Assembly (NCBI RefSeq): GCF_009796285.1
Contig: NZ_CP047020.1
Location: forward strand, 992,001 to 1,056,000
Length of the DNA: 64,000 nt
Reading direction: 5' to 3'
DNA from: Streptomyces broussonetiae
GTDB taxonomy: Bacteria > Actinomycetota > Actinomycetes > Streptomycetales > Streptomycetaceae
Shown: positions 43,196 through 51,340 of the stretch, one piece after another
Layout of the letters: each line of letters starts with the position of its first letter
How positions within the stretch are numbered: the first letter of the stretch is position 1
The notes under the pieces: model-generated
Seen by the model: only the letters and a program-made list of their open reading frames with translations
Told to the model about the DNA's origin: nothing
Databases searched by the model: none
Program-made: the position numbers and the translations under genes

Positions 43196-45895
43196 TCACC
43201 GGCGTCCCGACCGCACGGACACACCTCGACCGCGCGAATACCGCGCCCTGGCCACCAGCAGGCCCGCGGCGTACAGGGCCAGGACCGCGGTCAGCAGGGC
43301 GTAGTAGAGGACCGGCAGGGGCCTGAGGCCCAGTGCCGGTCCGAGCGGGGAGGGCGGCACCACCAGGCCGATGACGGCCAGGGCGATGGCAGCCCAGGCC
43401 ACCGGGCCGGGCCGGCGTCCCCGCGCACCATGACCGCCGGCGCGCAGCAGCACCATCACCAGGGCCTGGGTGAGCAGGTTCTCGGTGAACCAGCCGGAGT
43501 GGAACACCGCCTCGTCGCCACCCGGCCCCAGTCCGTGCAGGGCGAGCGCCAGGACGACGAAGGTGGCGAGGTCGGCGACGGCGTTGAGCACACCGAATCC
43601 AACGATGAACCGCAGCAGGTCACGCGGGCGCAGCACGGTCGGACGGCGCAGCACCGCGGCGGGCGGCCGGTCCTGGGCGAAGGCGAGCTGAGCGGCGTCG
43701 AAGCACAGGTTCTGGGTGAGGACCTGGGCCGGGAGCATCGGCAGGAACGGCAGCAGCAGGCCCGCGGAGAGCATCGCGATCACGTTGCCGAAGTTGGAGG
43801 AGAGCGTGACACGCAGATAGGTGGCGATGTTGCCGCTTGCGTGCCGGCCCGCACGGACGGCGTGGGCGACGCCGGTGAGGTCCTTGCGGGCGAGCACCAC
43901 ATCGGCGCTCTCACGGGCCACGTCGGCGGCGTCGCGCGGGGCGATGCCGACGTCGGCGGCGCGCAGGGCGGGCAGGTCGTTGACGCCGTCACCGAGGAAG
44001 CCGACGGTGTGCCCGGCGGAGCGCAGGGCCTGGATGATCCGGGCCTTGTGCTCGGGTGTACAGCGCGCGAAGACGGTCGTACGGGCGGCCAGGCCGGACA
44101 GTTCGCCGTCGGTGAGGGTGTCGGTGCCGCCGACGTCGAGCACGTCGGTCCCGGTGAGGGGGATGCCGAGGTCGCGGCAGGCGCGGGCGGCCGTGCCCGG
44201 GTGGTCGCCGGTGAGGACCTTGACGGCGACACCACGGTCGGTGAGCACCTGCAGGGCGTCGGCGGCGGTGGGCGCGAGCGCGTCCCGCAGCGTGATCAGG
44301 CCCCGGAAGGTCAGCCCGCGTTCGTCGGCCGGGGTGTAGCCGCGGGTACGGGCGGGGCGCTCCGCGGTGGCGACGGCCAGGACGCGCAGCCCGTCGTCGG
44401 CGTGCCGGCCGGCGTGTGCGTGCAGGCGCTCGCGCTGCTCGTCGGTGAGCGCACAGCGCTCCAGGACGGCCCGGACGTCACCCTTCACGACCAGGGTGTG
44501 GACGCCGAGGCGGCCGGGGGCGCGGACGACGGCGGTGGCGAGGCGGCGGACCGGGTCGAAGGGGACGGCCGCCACACCGTCGTACGCCAGGAGCGCGTCC
44601 TCGTCGGCCGTGTCCAGGACGGCCTCGTCGAGGGCGTCGGGTTCGGGCAGGTCGGCGAGTTGGAGGGTCCACCACGCGTTGACGGCGGCCCAGTGCAGTA
44701 CGGCGGGCTCCGCCTGCCCGTCGGGTCCCAGCGAGCGGTGCACGACCGGCCGGTCCCGGGTCAGCGTGCCGGTCTTGTCGAGGCAGAGCACGTCGACGGC
44801 GCCGACGTCGTGCAGCGCGGGCAGCCGTTTGACGATCACGCCGTGCGTGCGGGCGAGCAGCGTGGCCCCGCGGGCCAGACAGGTGGTGACGAGGACCGGC
44901 AGCATCTCCGGGGTGAGCCCGACGGCGACGGCGACGGCGAACGGCAGCGTCTCCAGACCACGGTCGCGCAGCGCCGCGTTGGCCATCAGCACCAGCGGCG
45001 GGGTCAGCAGCATGAAGCGGATCAGGATCCAGGACACGCCGTGGACGGAGCGGTCGAAGGCGCTCGGCTCCCGGTCCGTGGCGGTGGGACCGTGTGCGGT
45101 GGCGAACCGGGTTCGCGCGCCGGTGGCGGTGACGACCGCGGTGGCGCTGCCGGAGGCGACACTGCTGCCCTGGAAACACCACTGCGGCTGCTGGAACGCC
45201 CCCGGCACGACGGGAACGGGGACAGCACCGTCGGTGCCACGCGGTGTGTCGTCCGCGGACTTGGGGACGGGAGCGGACTCCCCGGTCAGCGCGGACTGGT
45301 GCACGGTCAGACCGCCGGCCCGCAGCAGGCGCACGTCCGCCGGGACCAGGTCACCCGGGGCGAGTCGGATCACGTCTCCCGGAACCAGCTCGTCCACCGG
45401 GAGTTCGCGGCTCGTGGGCGGCGCATCCTCCTCGGCGCGGCGCAGCACCGTGGCGGTGGTGGCGACGAGTTCGCGCAAGGCGGCCGTGGACCGGTCGGCG
45501 CGGTGCTCGCCGGTCGCCCGCAGCACGCAGCTCACCGCGACGAGCAGGAGGATCACGGAAGCGGTCCCCCAGGCGCAGACCACGGCCGAGACCAGTCCGA
45601 GGCAGAGCAGGACGGCGGTGAACGGGTCGCGCGCACTGCGGACGAACAGCCGTGGCCAGGAGGCCTCCTGGCGGGCCGGAAGCACGTTCCCGCCGTGCCG
45701 GGCGAGCCGTTGCTCGGCCTGTGCCTCGGTCAGCCCGCGCGGGCCGGTGTCCAGCTCGCGCAGCACCTCGAGCAGGGTTGGTCCGCCCGTCTCGACGGGG
45801 GACGGATCGGCCGCCGGGGCCGCGCCGATCGCCGTCGCGGCACCGGCAGCGGGCCCTTGGGCGTCCTGTCCCGCGGGCGCGGCGCTCTCAGCCAC
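43196..45895 (-). CDS. P-type ATPase, MgtA-like (type IIIB) Mg2+ transporter family
   Basis: 899 residues. The A-domain motif LTVHQSALTGESAPVPKS, the phosphorylation site LCLDKTGTLTRDRP, the nucleotide-binding region and the hinge VGFLGDGVNDLPALRAADVG are all intact. M4 reads VAVAVGLTPEMLPVLVTTCL, and the C-terminal half has about six helices, as in magnesium-translocating ATPases. The first 40 residues are an Ala-rich extension. ATG 45895 overlaps the ArsR-type gene by 8 nt, so the two are one operon. Mg2+ is the family assignment; an ArsR partner raises the possibility of another divalent metal. Confidence 0.92.
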   Translation of the reverse strand: MAESAAPAGQDAQGPAAGAATAIGAAPAADPSPVETGGPTLLEVLRELDTGPRGLTEAQAEQRLARHGGNVLPARQEASWPRLFVRSARDPFTAVLLCLGLVSAVVCAWGTASVILLLVAVSCVLRATGEHRADRSTAALRELVATTATVLRRAEEDAPPTSRELPVDELVPGDVIRLAPGDLVPADVRLLRAGGLTVHQSALTGESAPVPKSADDTPRGTDGAVPVPVVPGAFQQPQWCFQGSSVASGSATAVVTATGARTRFATAHGPTATDREPSAFDRSVHGVSWILIRFMLLTPPLVLMANAALRDRGLETLPFAVAVAVGLTPEMLPVLVTTCLARGATLLARTHGVIVKRLPALHDVGAVDVLCLDKTGTLTRDRPVVHRSLGPDGQAEPAVLHWAAVNAWWTLQLADLPEPDALDEAVLDTADEDALLAYDGVAAVPFDPVRRLATAVVRAPGRLGVHTLVVKGDVRAVLERCALTDEQRERLHAHAGRHADDGLRVLAVATAERPARTRGYTPADERGLTFRGLITLRDALAPTAADALQVLTDRGVAVKVLTGDHPGTAARACRDLGIPLTGTDVLDVGGTDTLTDGELSGLAARTTVFARCTPEHKARIIQALRSAGHTVGFLGDGVNDLPALRAADVGIAPRDAADVARESADVVLARKDLTGVAHAVRAGRHASGNIATYLRVTLSSNFGNVIAMLSAGLLLPFLPMLPAQVLTQNLCFDAAQLAFAQDRPPAAVLRRPTVLRPRDLLRFIVGFGVLNAVADLATFVVLALALHGLGPGGDEAVFHSGWFTENLLTQALVMVLLRAGGHGARGRRPGPVAWAAIALAVIGLVVPPSPLGPALGLRPLPVLYYALLTAVLALYAAGLLVARARYSRGRGVSVRSGRR

Positions 45896-46250
45896 CGATC
45901 CCGCGCAGGCGGTGGACGGGGGCGGAGGCGTGCTGCGAGCGCGCGGTCAGCTGGCTCACCATCACCCGGACCAGGGTGACCACGTCGGGGTCGTCGATGT
46001 AGTAGACCTGCCGTCGGCCCTCGCGGCGCGAGCGGACGAGTCCGGCGAGCTTGAGCTTCGCCAGATGCTGGCTGACCGCGGGCAGCGCGCCGCCCACCCG
46101 GTCGGCGAGATGCGTGACATCGCTCTCGCCCTGGGACAGGGCCCACATCAGGTGCAGCCGGGCGGAGGATGCGAGCAGCCCGAACGCCGCGGCGGCCTCT
46201 GCCAGCACCTCGGCGGGCGGGTCCTCGAAGCCACCGGCGATCTCCGTCAC
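45888..46250 (-). CDS. ArsR/SmtB-family regulator of the P-type ATPase operon
   Basis: 120 residues with the winged helix-turn-helix FGLLASSARLHLMWALSQGE, VTHLADRVGGALPAVSQHLA, KLKLAGLVRSRREGRRQVYY. The alpha-3 Cys pair used for As/Cd sensing is missing. The C-terminal helix (DDPDVVTLVRVMVSQLTARS, then QHASAPVHRL) offers Asp and His residues as in alpha-5 metal sensors. GTG 46250 has GGGAG upstream. Its 3' end overlaps the ATPase start, and a CACATATGTG palindrome sits in the leader. Confidence 0.92.
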   Translation of the reverse strand: MTEIAGGFEDPPAEVLAEAAAAFGLLASSARLHLMWALSQGESDVTHLADRVGGALPAVSQHLAKLKLAGLVRSRREGRRQVYYIDDPDVVTLVRVMVSQLTARSQHASAPVHRLRGIGG

Positions 46251-46284
46251 AGCCCTCTCCCGTCCCCGCCCTCGTCACAGCCGC

Positions 46285-46307
46285 CACATATGTGCCCACC
46301 CAGTGTA
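46285..46307 (-). promoter_or_regulatory. CACATATGTG operator-like palindrome below a TACACT -10
   Basis: On the minus strand TACACT (46307-46302) is followed 7 nt later by the perfect palindrome CACATATGTG (46294-46285), about 35 nt before the ArsR-type GTG. The ATA-TAT core resembles ArsR/SmtB operators. No good -35 box is visible. Confidence 0.5.
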
Positions 46308-46387
46308 GGCGTCCGGTCCGGGCCGCCGTGCGCCACCGGGGACGGGCCGGGGGCGCACGGGTACACGGGGACCCGGGGCGGGCCGGG

Positions 46388-47551
46388 TCAGTCCTCGTAG
46401 AAGTTGTTCACCTCGACGTCCGGTTCGTCGTCGTCGAACGCCTCGTTGAGCAGCGCGCCGCCGATGAGACCGGCCGCTCCGGCACCGATGAGCGCGCCGG
46501 TGCCGAAGCGCCGGCCACCGCCCTGCTGGTGATGGTCGTGGTGGTCGGCGTACGGCTCCGCGTAGCCCTGCTGAGGATATCCAGGCTGCGGGTAGCCCTG
46601 CTGCGGGTAGCCCTGCTGCGGGTAGCCCTGCTGCGCGGGCTGCGGGTAGCCCTGCTGGGGCGGCGTGTAGAACGGCGGAACCGTGGTCTGCACGCGCTGT
46701 GCGCAGCCGCCGCAGGTCTGGACGGGCCGGGGCACACCCCACTGCGGGGACCAGGTCACGGTCGTGATGCCCGGGCCGTGGTTGGGGTCGAAGAAGCAGG
46801 TCACGGTGGAACTCCCGGTGGGTTGCGGGGATACGGGGAACGCCGGGGCCGGCGAAGCGGCGACCAGTGGCTTGGGTGGGACGGACGGCGCGGGTGGCGC
46901 CACGCTCGTCCGCGGCGCGTCGGCCGGGCCGGCCTGGCTGGGTGCCGGGCCGGGTTCCGGGCTCGGCGCCGGGCCCGGTGACGTCTCCTGGAGCACGGTC
47001 ACGCCGTAGTCGGTGGCGATGCCGGCGAGGCCCGTGGCGTAGCCCTGGCCGATCGCGCGGAACTTCCATTCCGCGCCGTGCCGGTACAGCTCGCCGAGGA
47101 CCAGCGCGGTCTCGGTCGACAGACCGCCGGACGCGAGGTCGTAGCGGGCGAGTTCGATACCGCCGTCCTGGTCGAGGACACGGATGTGCGCGCGGTGCAC
47201 CTGGGCGAAGGTCTGGCCCCGGCTCGCGCCGTCGTACAGGGACACGAGGAAGACGATCTTCTCGACCTGGGCCGGGACCCGGGTCAGGTCGACCTGGATC
47301 CGCTGGTCGTCACCCCCGGCGGGGGCGCCCCCGCCACCGTGGCGGACCGAACCGTCGGGGCTGGTGAGGTTGTTGAAGAAGACGAAGTGCTCATCGGACA
47401 GCACCTGCCCGGACCGGTCGCAGAGCAACGCGGCCGCGTCCGGCTCGTATCCGGTGTTCGCCTGCCAGCCCAGCCCGACCGTCACCGCAGTCAGGCCGGG
47501 GGCCTGCTTGCTCAGCGACACATTGCCGCCCTTGGTCAGGGACACACTCAT
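46388..47551 (-). CDS. TerD-domain protein fused to metal-binding-like and QGYP-repeat region
   Basis: 387 residues. The N-terminal 180 residues form a TerD domain (MSVSLTKGGNVSLSKQAPGL, VTVGLGWQANTGYEPDAAAL, then FFNNLTSPDGSVRHGG and DDQRIQVDLTRVPAQVEKIV) with the Ca2+-binding acidic residues of the family. A Pro/Ala linker follows, then CFFDPNHGPG...CGGC, a possible zinc site, a run of about six QGYP repeats, and a glycine-zipper helix (GTGALIGAGAAGLIGGALLN) with acidic tail. This layout suggests calcium-linked membrane stress response. It is divergent from the GlsB gene. Confidence 0.92.
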   Translation of the reverse strand: MSVSLTKGGNVSLSKQAPGLTAVTVGLGWQANTGYEPDAAALLCDRSGQVLSDEHFVFFNNLTSPDGSVRHGGGGAPAGGDDQRIQVDLTRVPAQVEKIVFLVSLYDGASRGQTFAQVHRAHIRVLDQDGGIELARYDLASGGLSTETALVLGELYRHGAEWKFRAIGQGYATGLAGIATDYGVTVLQETSPGPAPSPEPGPAPSQAGPADAPRTSVAPPAPSVPPKPLVAASPAPAFPVSPQPTGSSTVTCFFDPNHGPGITTVTWSPQWGVPRPVQTCGGCAQRVQTTVPPFYTPPQQGYPQPAQQGYPQQGYPQQGYPQPGYPQQGYAEPYADHHDHHQQGGGRRFGTGALIGAGAAGLIGGALLNEAFDDDEPDVEVNNFYED

Positions 47552-47626
47552 CCACGTCCTCCGCAGCCGCTCACGTTTCCGGCATCCATCTCGATCAACG
47601 CCACCGGGGCCCTCCCGGTTCCCCAG

Positions 47627-47634
47627 TTGCGCAA
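47627..47634 (-). promoter_or_regulatory. TTGCGCAA site in front of the TerD gene
   Basis: TTGCGCAA lies about 75 nt before the TerD ATG. On the minus strand it follows a TTAAGA -10-like hexamer by 2-3 nt. Third of four promoter-associated copies in the window. Confidence 0.45.
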
Positions 47635-47713
47635 TGTCTTAATCATGTAGCAGAACCTCGACGGGTCATCACCAGGGGTCGGTACCGCTTGTACTGGACA
47701 TCCCAACCACCCC

Positions 47714-47726
47714 TAGGCTTGCGCAA
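47714..47726 (+). promoter_or_regulatory. GlsB promoter -10 with abutting TTGCGCAA
   Basis: A -10 box TAGGCT (47714-47719) runs into TTGCGCAA (47719-47726), sharing a base. A TTGTAC hexamer at 47689 could serve as the -35. The octamer would cover the transcription start about 35 nt before the GTG. Confidence 0.5.
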
Positions 47727-47754
47727 ACACGCAATCCGACTGGAGGACAACACC

Positions 47755-48021
47755 GTGGGCATCATCGGCTGGATCATCCTCGGCCTGGCCGCCGGAGCCA
47801 TAGCGAAGGTGCTGCTGCCGGGCCGTGACCCGGGCGGCCTCATCGGCACCACCGTCATCGGCATCGCGGGCGCCTTCATCGGCGGCTGGCTTTCGGCCCG
47901 CTTCCTCGACCGCCCGGTGGAGAAGCACTTCTTCGACCTCTACACCTGGGGTGCGGCGATCGGCGGCTCCCTGGTGCTGCTCATCGGTTACCGCATCCTC
48001 TTCGGCAACTCCCGCGACTGA
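47755..48021 (+). CDS. GlsB/YeaQ/YmgE-family membrane protein
   Basis: 88 residues with three hydrophobic helices rich in Gly: IIGWIILGLAAGAIAKVLLP, GRDPGGLIGTTVIGIAGAFI, and TWGAAIGGSLVLLIGYRILF. This is the transglycosylase-associated (GlsB) small-protein pattern; the name does not imply enzyme activity, and the family is linked to general stress. GTG 47755 is fixed by TGGAGGA. It is divergent from the TerD gene, and both promoters carry TTGCGCAA. Confidence 0.92.
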   Translation: MGIIGWIILGLAAGAIAKVLLPGRDPGGLIGTTVIGIAGAFIGGWLSARFLDRPVEKHFFDLYTWGAAIGGSLVLLIGYRILFGNSRD

Positions 48022-48134
48022 CCCCGCTCTTGGGGCCGGCCGCCCGGACAGGGGAACACCCACGGCTCTTCCCTCCACACCCGCGATCGGTTCGGCTCCG
48101 TCGTCCCCGACCCGCCTTCCGGACTCGCCTGAAA

Positions 48135-48150
48135 TCTACAGCACTGTAGA
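48135..48150. promoter_or_regulatory. BlaI/MecI-type operator TCTACAG-CA-CTGTAGA
   Basis: Perfect 7-2-7 inverted repeat in an AT-rich patch 95 nt before the BlaI-type GTG. The TACA-TGTA core agrees with the known BlaI/MecI operator half-sites, so autoregulation is likely. Confidence 0.7.
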
Positions 48151-48244
48151 AGAAAATGGGCCGTGCGGCACGGCCGTCACATGCGGATCTGTACGATGTG
48201 ACGTTCCTCCGGCACGAGTGGGCGGGGCAGAAGGGAGACAGCCG

Positions 48245-48628
48245 GTGACGGACCCCGATCCGCGCCGTCGGCGCAGGGCGCAGGGCGCACTGGAGACACA
48301 GGTGCTCGCGGCGCTGCACGAGGCCGGGGGCCCGGTGACCGCCGGCTGGGTGCAGGAACATCTGGCCGCCGGTCTCGCCTACACGACCGTGATGACGGTC
48401 CTCGCCCGACTGCTGGCGAAGAACGCCGTGACCCGTCGGCGCGAGGGCAGGTCGTTCGTGTGGCTGCCCGCCGCCGACGAGGCGGGGCTCGCCGCCCTCA
48501 AGATGCGCAAGGTGCTCGACGGCGAACAGGACCGCCGTGCGGTGCTGGCCCGGTTCATCACCGCCCTGCCGGAGGGCGACGAGCAGCTGCTGCGCGAACT
48601 GCTGGACCAGGCCGCGGACGAGAGCTGA
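48245..48628 (+). CDS. BlaI/MecI-family transcriptional repressor
   Basis: 127 residues. The winged helix begins RRAQGALETQVLAALHEAGG, followed by VTAGWVQEHLAAGLAYTTVM, TVLARLLAKNAVTRRREGRS and FVWLPAADEAGL, then a C-terminal dimer helix pair. GTG 48245 is preceded by AAGGGAGACAG. It stands 18 nt before the M56 peptidase gene, the usual repressor/protease pair. Its own operator lies upstream. Confidence 0.93.
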   Translation: MTDPDPRRRRRAQGALETQVLAALHEAGGPVTAGWVQEHLAAGLAYTTVMTVLARLLAKNAVTRRREGRSFVWLPAADEAGLAALKMRKVLDGEQDRRAVLARFITALPEGDEQLLRELLDQAADES

Positions 48629-48646
48629 GGACGAGACCGAGCGCAC

Positions 48647-49579
48647 ATGGGAATCTTCGTCCTCCTTCCTCTGGTCCTGCCGCTCACGGCGTGGCCGGTC
48701 GCCCGCCTGGCCGAGCAACGCCTGCACCCGCGCACCGCGACCGTCCTGCTGACCTGGGTGGCCACGGTCATGGCGCTGTGCAGCACGGTGTGTCTGGGGC
48801 TGCTGGTGGTGGTCGGCACGGCCCAACTGCCCGGCAATCCCCTGCCGGACGGCTGGTCGGACCCCGAGGTGCGCGAGAGCGTGCCCCGGCACGAGGTCGC
48901 GGGGAAGGCCGCGATCCCCGCGCTGCTCGCGGTCGTCGCCGCCTGCGGCCGGGCGCTGCTGCGTCACCGCCGGGTACGACGCCGGGCCCACGCGGCGCTG
49001 AGGGGACTGCCGTCCACCCAGGTCGCCGTGCTGCCCGACGACCGGCCGTACGCCTATGCGCTGCCCGGCGGACCGCGCGACCGGATCGTGGCGTCCACGG
49101 CCATGCTCGGCTGCCTCGCCTCCCGGGAACGGCGCGCGCTGTTCGCCCATGAGCGGGCCCACCTCGCCGCCCGCCACCACCGGCACCTGCTGCTGATCCA
49201 ACTCGCCGCGCGCGCCAACCCGTTCCTGTGGCCGCTGCGGACGGCGGTCGCCTACACCGCGGAGCGCTGGGCGGACGAGGAGGCCGCCCGGGCCGTCGGC
49301 AGCCGCAAGGCCGTCGCGCGCGCGATCGGCACCGCGGCGCTCGTCTCCCGCGCCACCCCGGCACCGACACTCGCCGCCCTGGCCGCCCCGGGCCCGCTGC
49401 CCCGCCGGGTCGCCGCCCTGCTGGCTCCGGCACCGAGCGCCCGCACCTGGCCGTCCGTCTTCACTGCCGTGGGCCTGGCCCTGTGGACCGCGGCCACCGG
49501 AGCCGCGCTCTCCGCGATGTTCTCGGCCACCTCTGCGCTGACGCTCCTGCTCCTGCTGCGCGCGGCGACGCCCCTCTGA
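48647..49579 (+). CDS. M56-family membrane metallopeptidase (BlaR1-like protease domain)
   Basis: 310 residues. Membrane segments at the N-terminus (GIFVLLPLVLPLTAWPVARL, VLLTWVATVMALCSTVCLGL) and at the C-terminus bracket a cytoplasmic zinc protease with HERAH (HExxH) in LFAHERAHLAARHHRHLLL and a downstream acidic ligand region (TAERWADEEAARAVG). No extracellular penicillin-binding sensor domain is fused. It likely cleaves the BlaI-type repressor in response to an unknown signal. ATG 48647 follows GGACGAGA. Confidence 0.9.
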   Translation: MGIFVLLPLVLPLTAWPVARLAEQRLHPRTATVLLTWVATVMALCSTVCLGLLVVVGTAQLPGNPLPDGWSDPEVRESVPRHEVAGKAAIPALLAVVAACGRALLRHRRVRRRAHAALRGLPSTQVAVLPDDRPYAYALPGGPRDRIVASTAMLGCLASRERRALFAHERAHLAARHHRHLLLIQLAARANPFLWPLRTAVAYTAERWADEEAARAVGSRKAVARAIGTAALVSRATPAPTLAALAAPGPLPRRVAALLAPAPSARTWPSVFTAVGLALWTAATGAALSAMFSATSALTLLLLLRAATPL

Positions 49580-49763
49580 GCAGGCGTCGCCGACTCGGCG
49601 CGTGCCGTCGCCTGCCCCTGCAGGCGGACCGGGTGACGGCGACGGGAGGCGCCGCGCGCCGCGTCCAGCTGCACGATCAGGCCGGTCCTGCCGGCGCCGC
49701 AGTGGGCCACGAGGGCCTACGGCGGCACCGCTCCCGGCGCCCGCGCCCCGGCAGCTGCCCCGG

Positions 49764-49928
49764 CACGGTGTGGACCCGCCACGGCGTGGACCCGCCACGG
49801 CGTGGGCCCGGCACGGCCGCCCGCGGCGGCGTGGGCCCGGCACGGCGTGAACCCGCCACGGCCGCCCGCGGCGGCGTGGACCCGGCACGGCGTGGACCCG
49901 GCACGGCCGCCCGCGGCGGCGCACGCCC
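49764..49928. repeat. Minisatellite-like array of 16- and 29-bp units
   Basis: CACGG-starting units occur at 49764, 49780, 49796, 49812, 49841, 49857, 49886 and 49902 (spacings 16, 16, 16, 29, 16, 29, 16). The 29-bp form contains the hairpin GCCGCC-CGC-GGCGGC and appears three times with a 45-bp period. The 390-bp gap 49580-49969 between convergent genes holds no other supported feature. Confidence 0.8.
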
Positions 49929-49969
49929 GGAGCGTCGCGGCTGCCGCTACGGCCCGGTGCTCGGCCCGG

Positions 49970-51244
49970 TCACTTCCCGGTGGTCCGGCGGCGTACCGCC
50001 CACAGTGCCAGACCGCCGATCGCTGTCGCTCCCACCGCGGCTCCGGCCAGCAGCGGCATGCCGTCGCTGCCGGTGGCGGCGAGGATGCCGTCGCTGCCGG
50101 CGGTCCCGGAGGTGTCCGACGCCGAACCCGCCGTGCCGGACGCCGAACCCGCCGTACCCGTGCCGCCCGACGTGCCGGTGCCGCCGGTCGTACCCGTGGT
50201 ACCCGTCGCGCCGGAGCCGCCGGTGGTCCGGCCGTGCGGGTCGTTGCCCCGGCCGCCGGTGCCGGAACCGCCGGCACCGGAACCGCCGCCGGTCGTGGTC
50301 CCACCGGAGGTGCCGGTGCCGGGCTCGCCGCCGCCGGTCACGTCCACGTTCAGGTACGCCGTGTCGTTCGCCGGGTTCTTGTCGAAGGCCGGGCGGACGC
50401 CGTGGACCGAACTGACCGTCACCTCGCCCCTGGTGTCCTTGGCGTTCTTCGCGATCCGGAGGACGAAGCCGTAGTCGAGGAACTGGTCGGCGTCGATGGT
50501 GTGGTCGGCGGGCGCGCACACATACGTGGAGTGGCCCGGCGCCGACGGTCCGGTCGGGCCGTCGGTCCCGAACGGCGCGCAGTCCGCGGGTACTTCGACG
50601 GCGACGGTGCCCGACGGGATCCGTACCTTCAGGGCCGGCTGGTCGTCGCCCTCCTGCTGCCGGATCCAGCCGGGGCCGTCGTTGCGCAGCGTCGCGGTGA
50701 CGGTCACCCGGCTGCCGGGCCCGCCCTCCGCCAGGTCGCCCTGCGCCAGGAGGTCGGCCGTGCTGTCCGCGGTCAGGGCCAGCCGCCGGTAGCTGTCGTC
50801 GAAGCCGCCTGTCGGGGTCTCGCCGGTGGGGCTCGTGCCGTACTCGACGGCCTCCATGAGCGCCTTGGGCAGCGCCTTGAACCGGACCGGGGCGGTCACC
50901 GAGGCGCCGGGGTCGATCACGGTGTCCACCTTGCACAGCGCCTGCCGGACCTGGTCGGCGATGGTCGAGTACACGCAGCCGTCGGCGTGCTGCGGGAAGT
51001 CGAGCCCGCGGGTCAGCCGGATCCGGAAGGTGAATCCGTGCGCGGGCGCGGTGCCCTTGTTGGTGACCGTGACGGACCGGTCGTACACCTCGCCCGGCTT
51101 GGGGGCGGCGCTCGGCAGGGCCGAGACCACCAGATCGGGGCTTGCCTCGTCCGCGTGCGCCACGGGTACGGCGAACACGGGTACGCCGATGCCGATCGCG
51201 GCGGCGGCCACGCATGCCGCCGTGGGACGGAGGGCTGAGCGCAC
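49970..51244 (-). CDS. Secreted DUF11-like protein with LAATG sortase E signal
   Basis: 424 residues. Signal peptide (RPTAACVAAAAIGIGVPVFA, cleavage near AHA-DEA), two beta-sandwich domains of conserved-repeat/DUF11 type (PDLVVSALPSAAPKPGEVYD, SRVTVTATLRNDGPGW), a long Gly/Thr/Ser-rich wall-spanning linker and a C-terminal sorting signal: LAATG, a hydrophobic stretch (MPLLAGAAVGATAIGGLALW) and RRR. LAxTG is the class E sortase motif of Streptomyces. The protein is therefore expected to be linked to peptidoglycan. GTG 51244 is preceded by GGAGGAG. Confidence 0.9.
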   Translation of the reverse strand: MRSALRPTAACVAAAAIGIGVPVFAVPVAHADEASPDLVVSALPSAAPKPGEVYDRSVTVTNKGTAPAHGFTFRIRLTRGLDFPQHADGCVYSTIADQVRQALCKVDTVIDPGASVTAPVRFKALPKALMEAVEYGTSPTGETPTGGFDDSYRRLALTADSTADLLAQGDLAEGGPGSRVTVTATLRNDGPGWIRQQEGDDQPALKVRIPSGTVAVEVPADCAPFGTDGPTGPSAPGHSTYVCAPADHTIDADQFLDYGFVLRIAKNAKDTRGEVTVSSVHGVRPAFDKNPANDTAYLNVDVTGGGEPGTGTSGGTTTGGGSGAGGSGTGGRGNDPHGRTTGGSGATGTTGTTGGTGTSGGTGTAGSASGTAGSASDTSGTAGSDGILAATGSDGMPLLAGAAVGATAIGGLALWAVRRRTTGK

Positions 51245-51340
51245 GGTGAATCTCCTCCACGCAGAGAACAGGTCATGACCGGCCTGTCGGTCGGCCGATC
51301 ATGTACTGGACACGCGGAGGCACCCGAGGGTTGTAGTGGT

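Noticed and set aside
43175-46400. Long plus-strand open frames opposite the P-type ATPase and ArsR genes
   Set aside because: They are antisense shadows of strongly conserved genes and are rich in Gly/Gln/Arg without motifs.
49764-49928. CRISPR-like appearance of the repeat array
   Set aside because: Intervals between repeats are themselves copies of the unit, of 16 or 29 bp, so there are no unique spacers and no cas genes.
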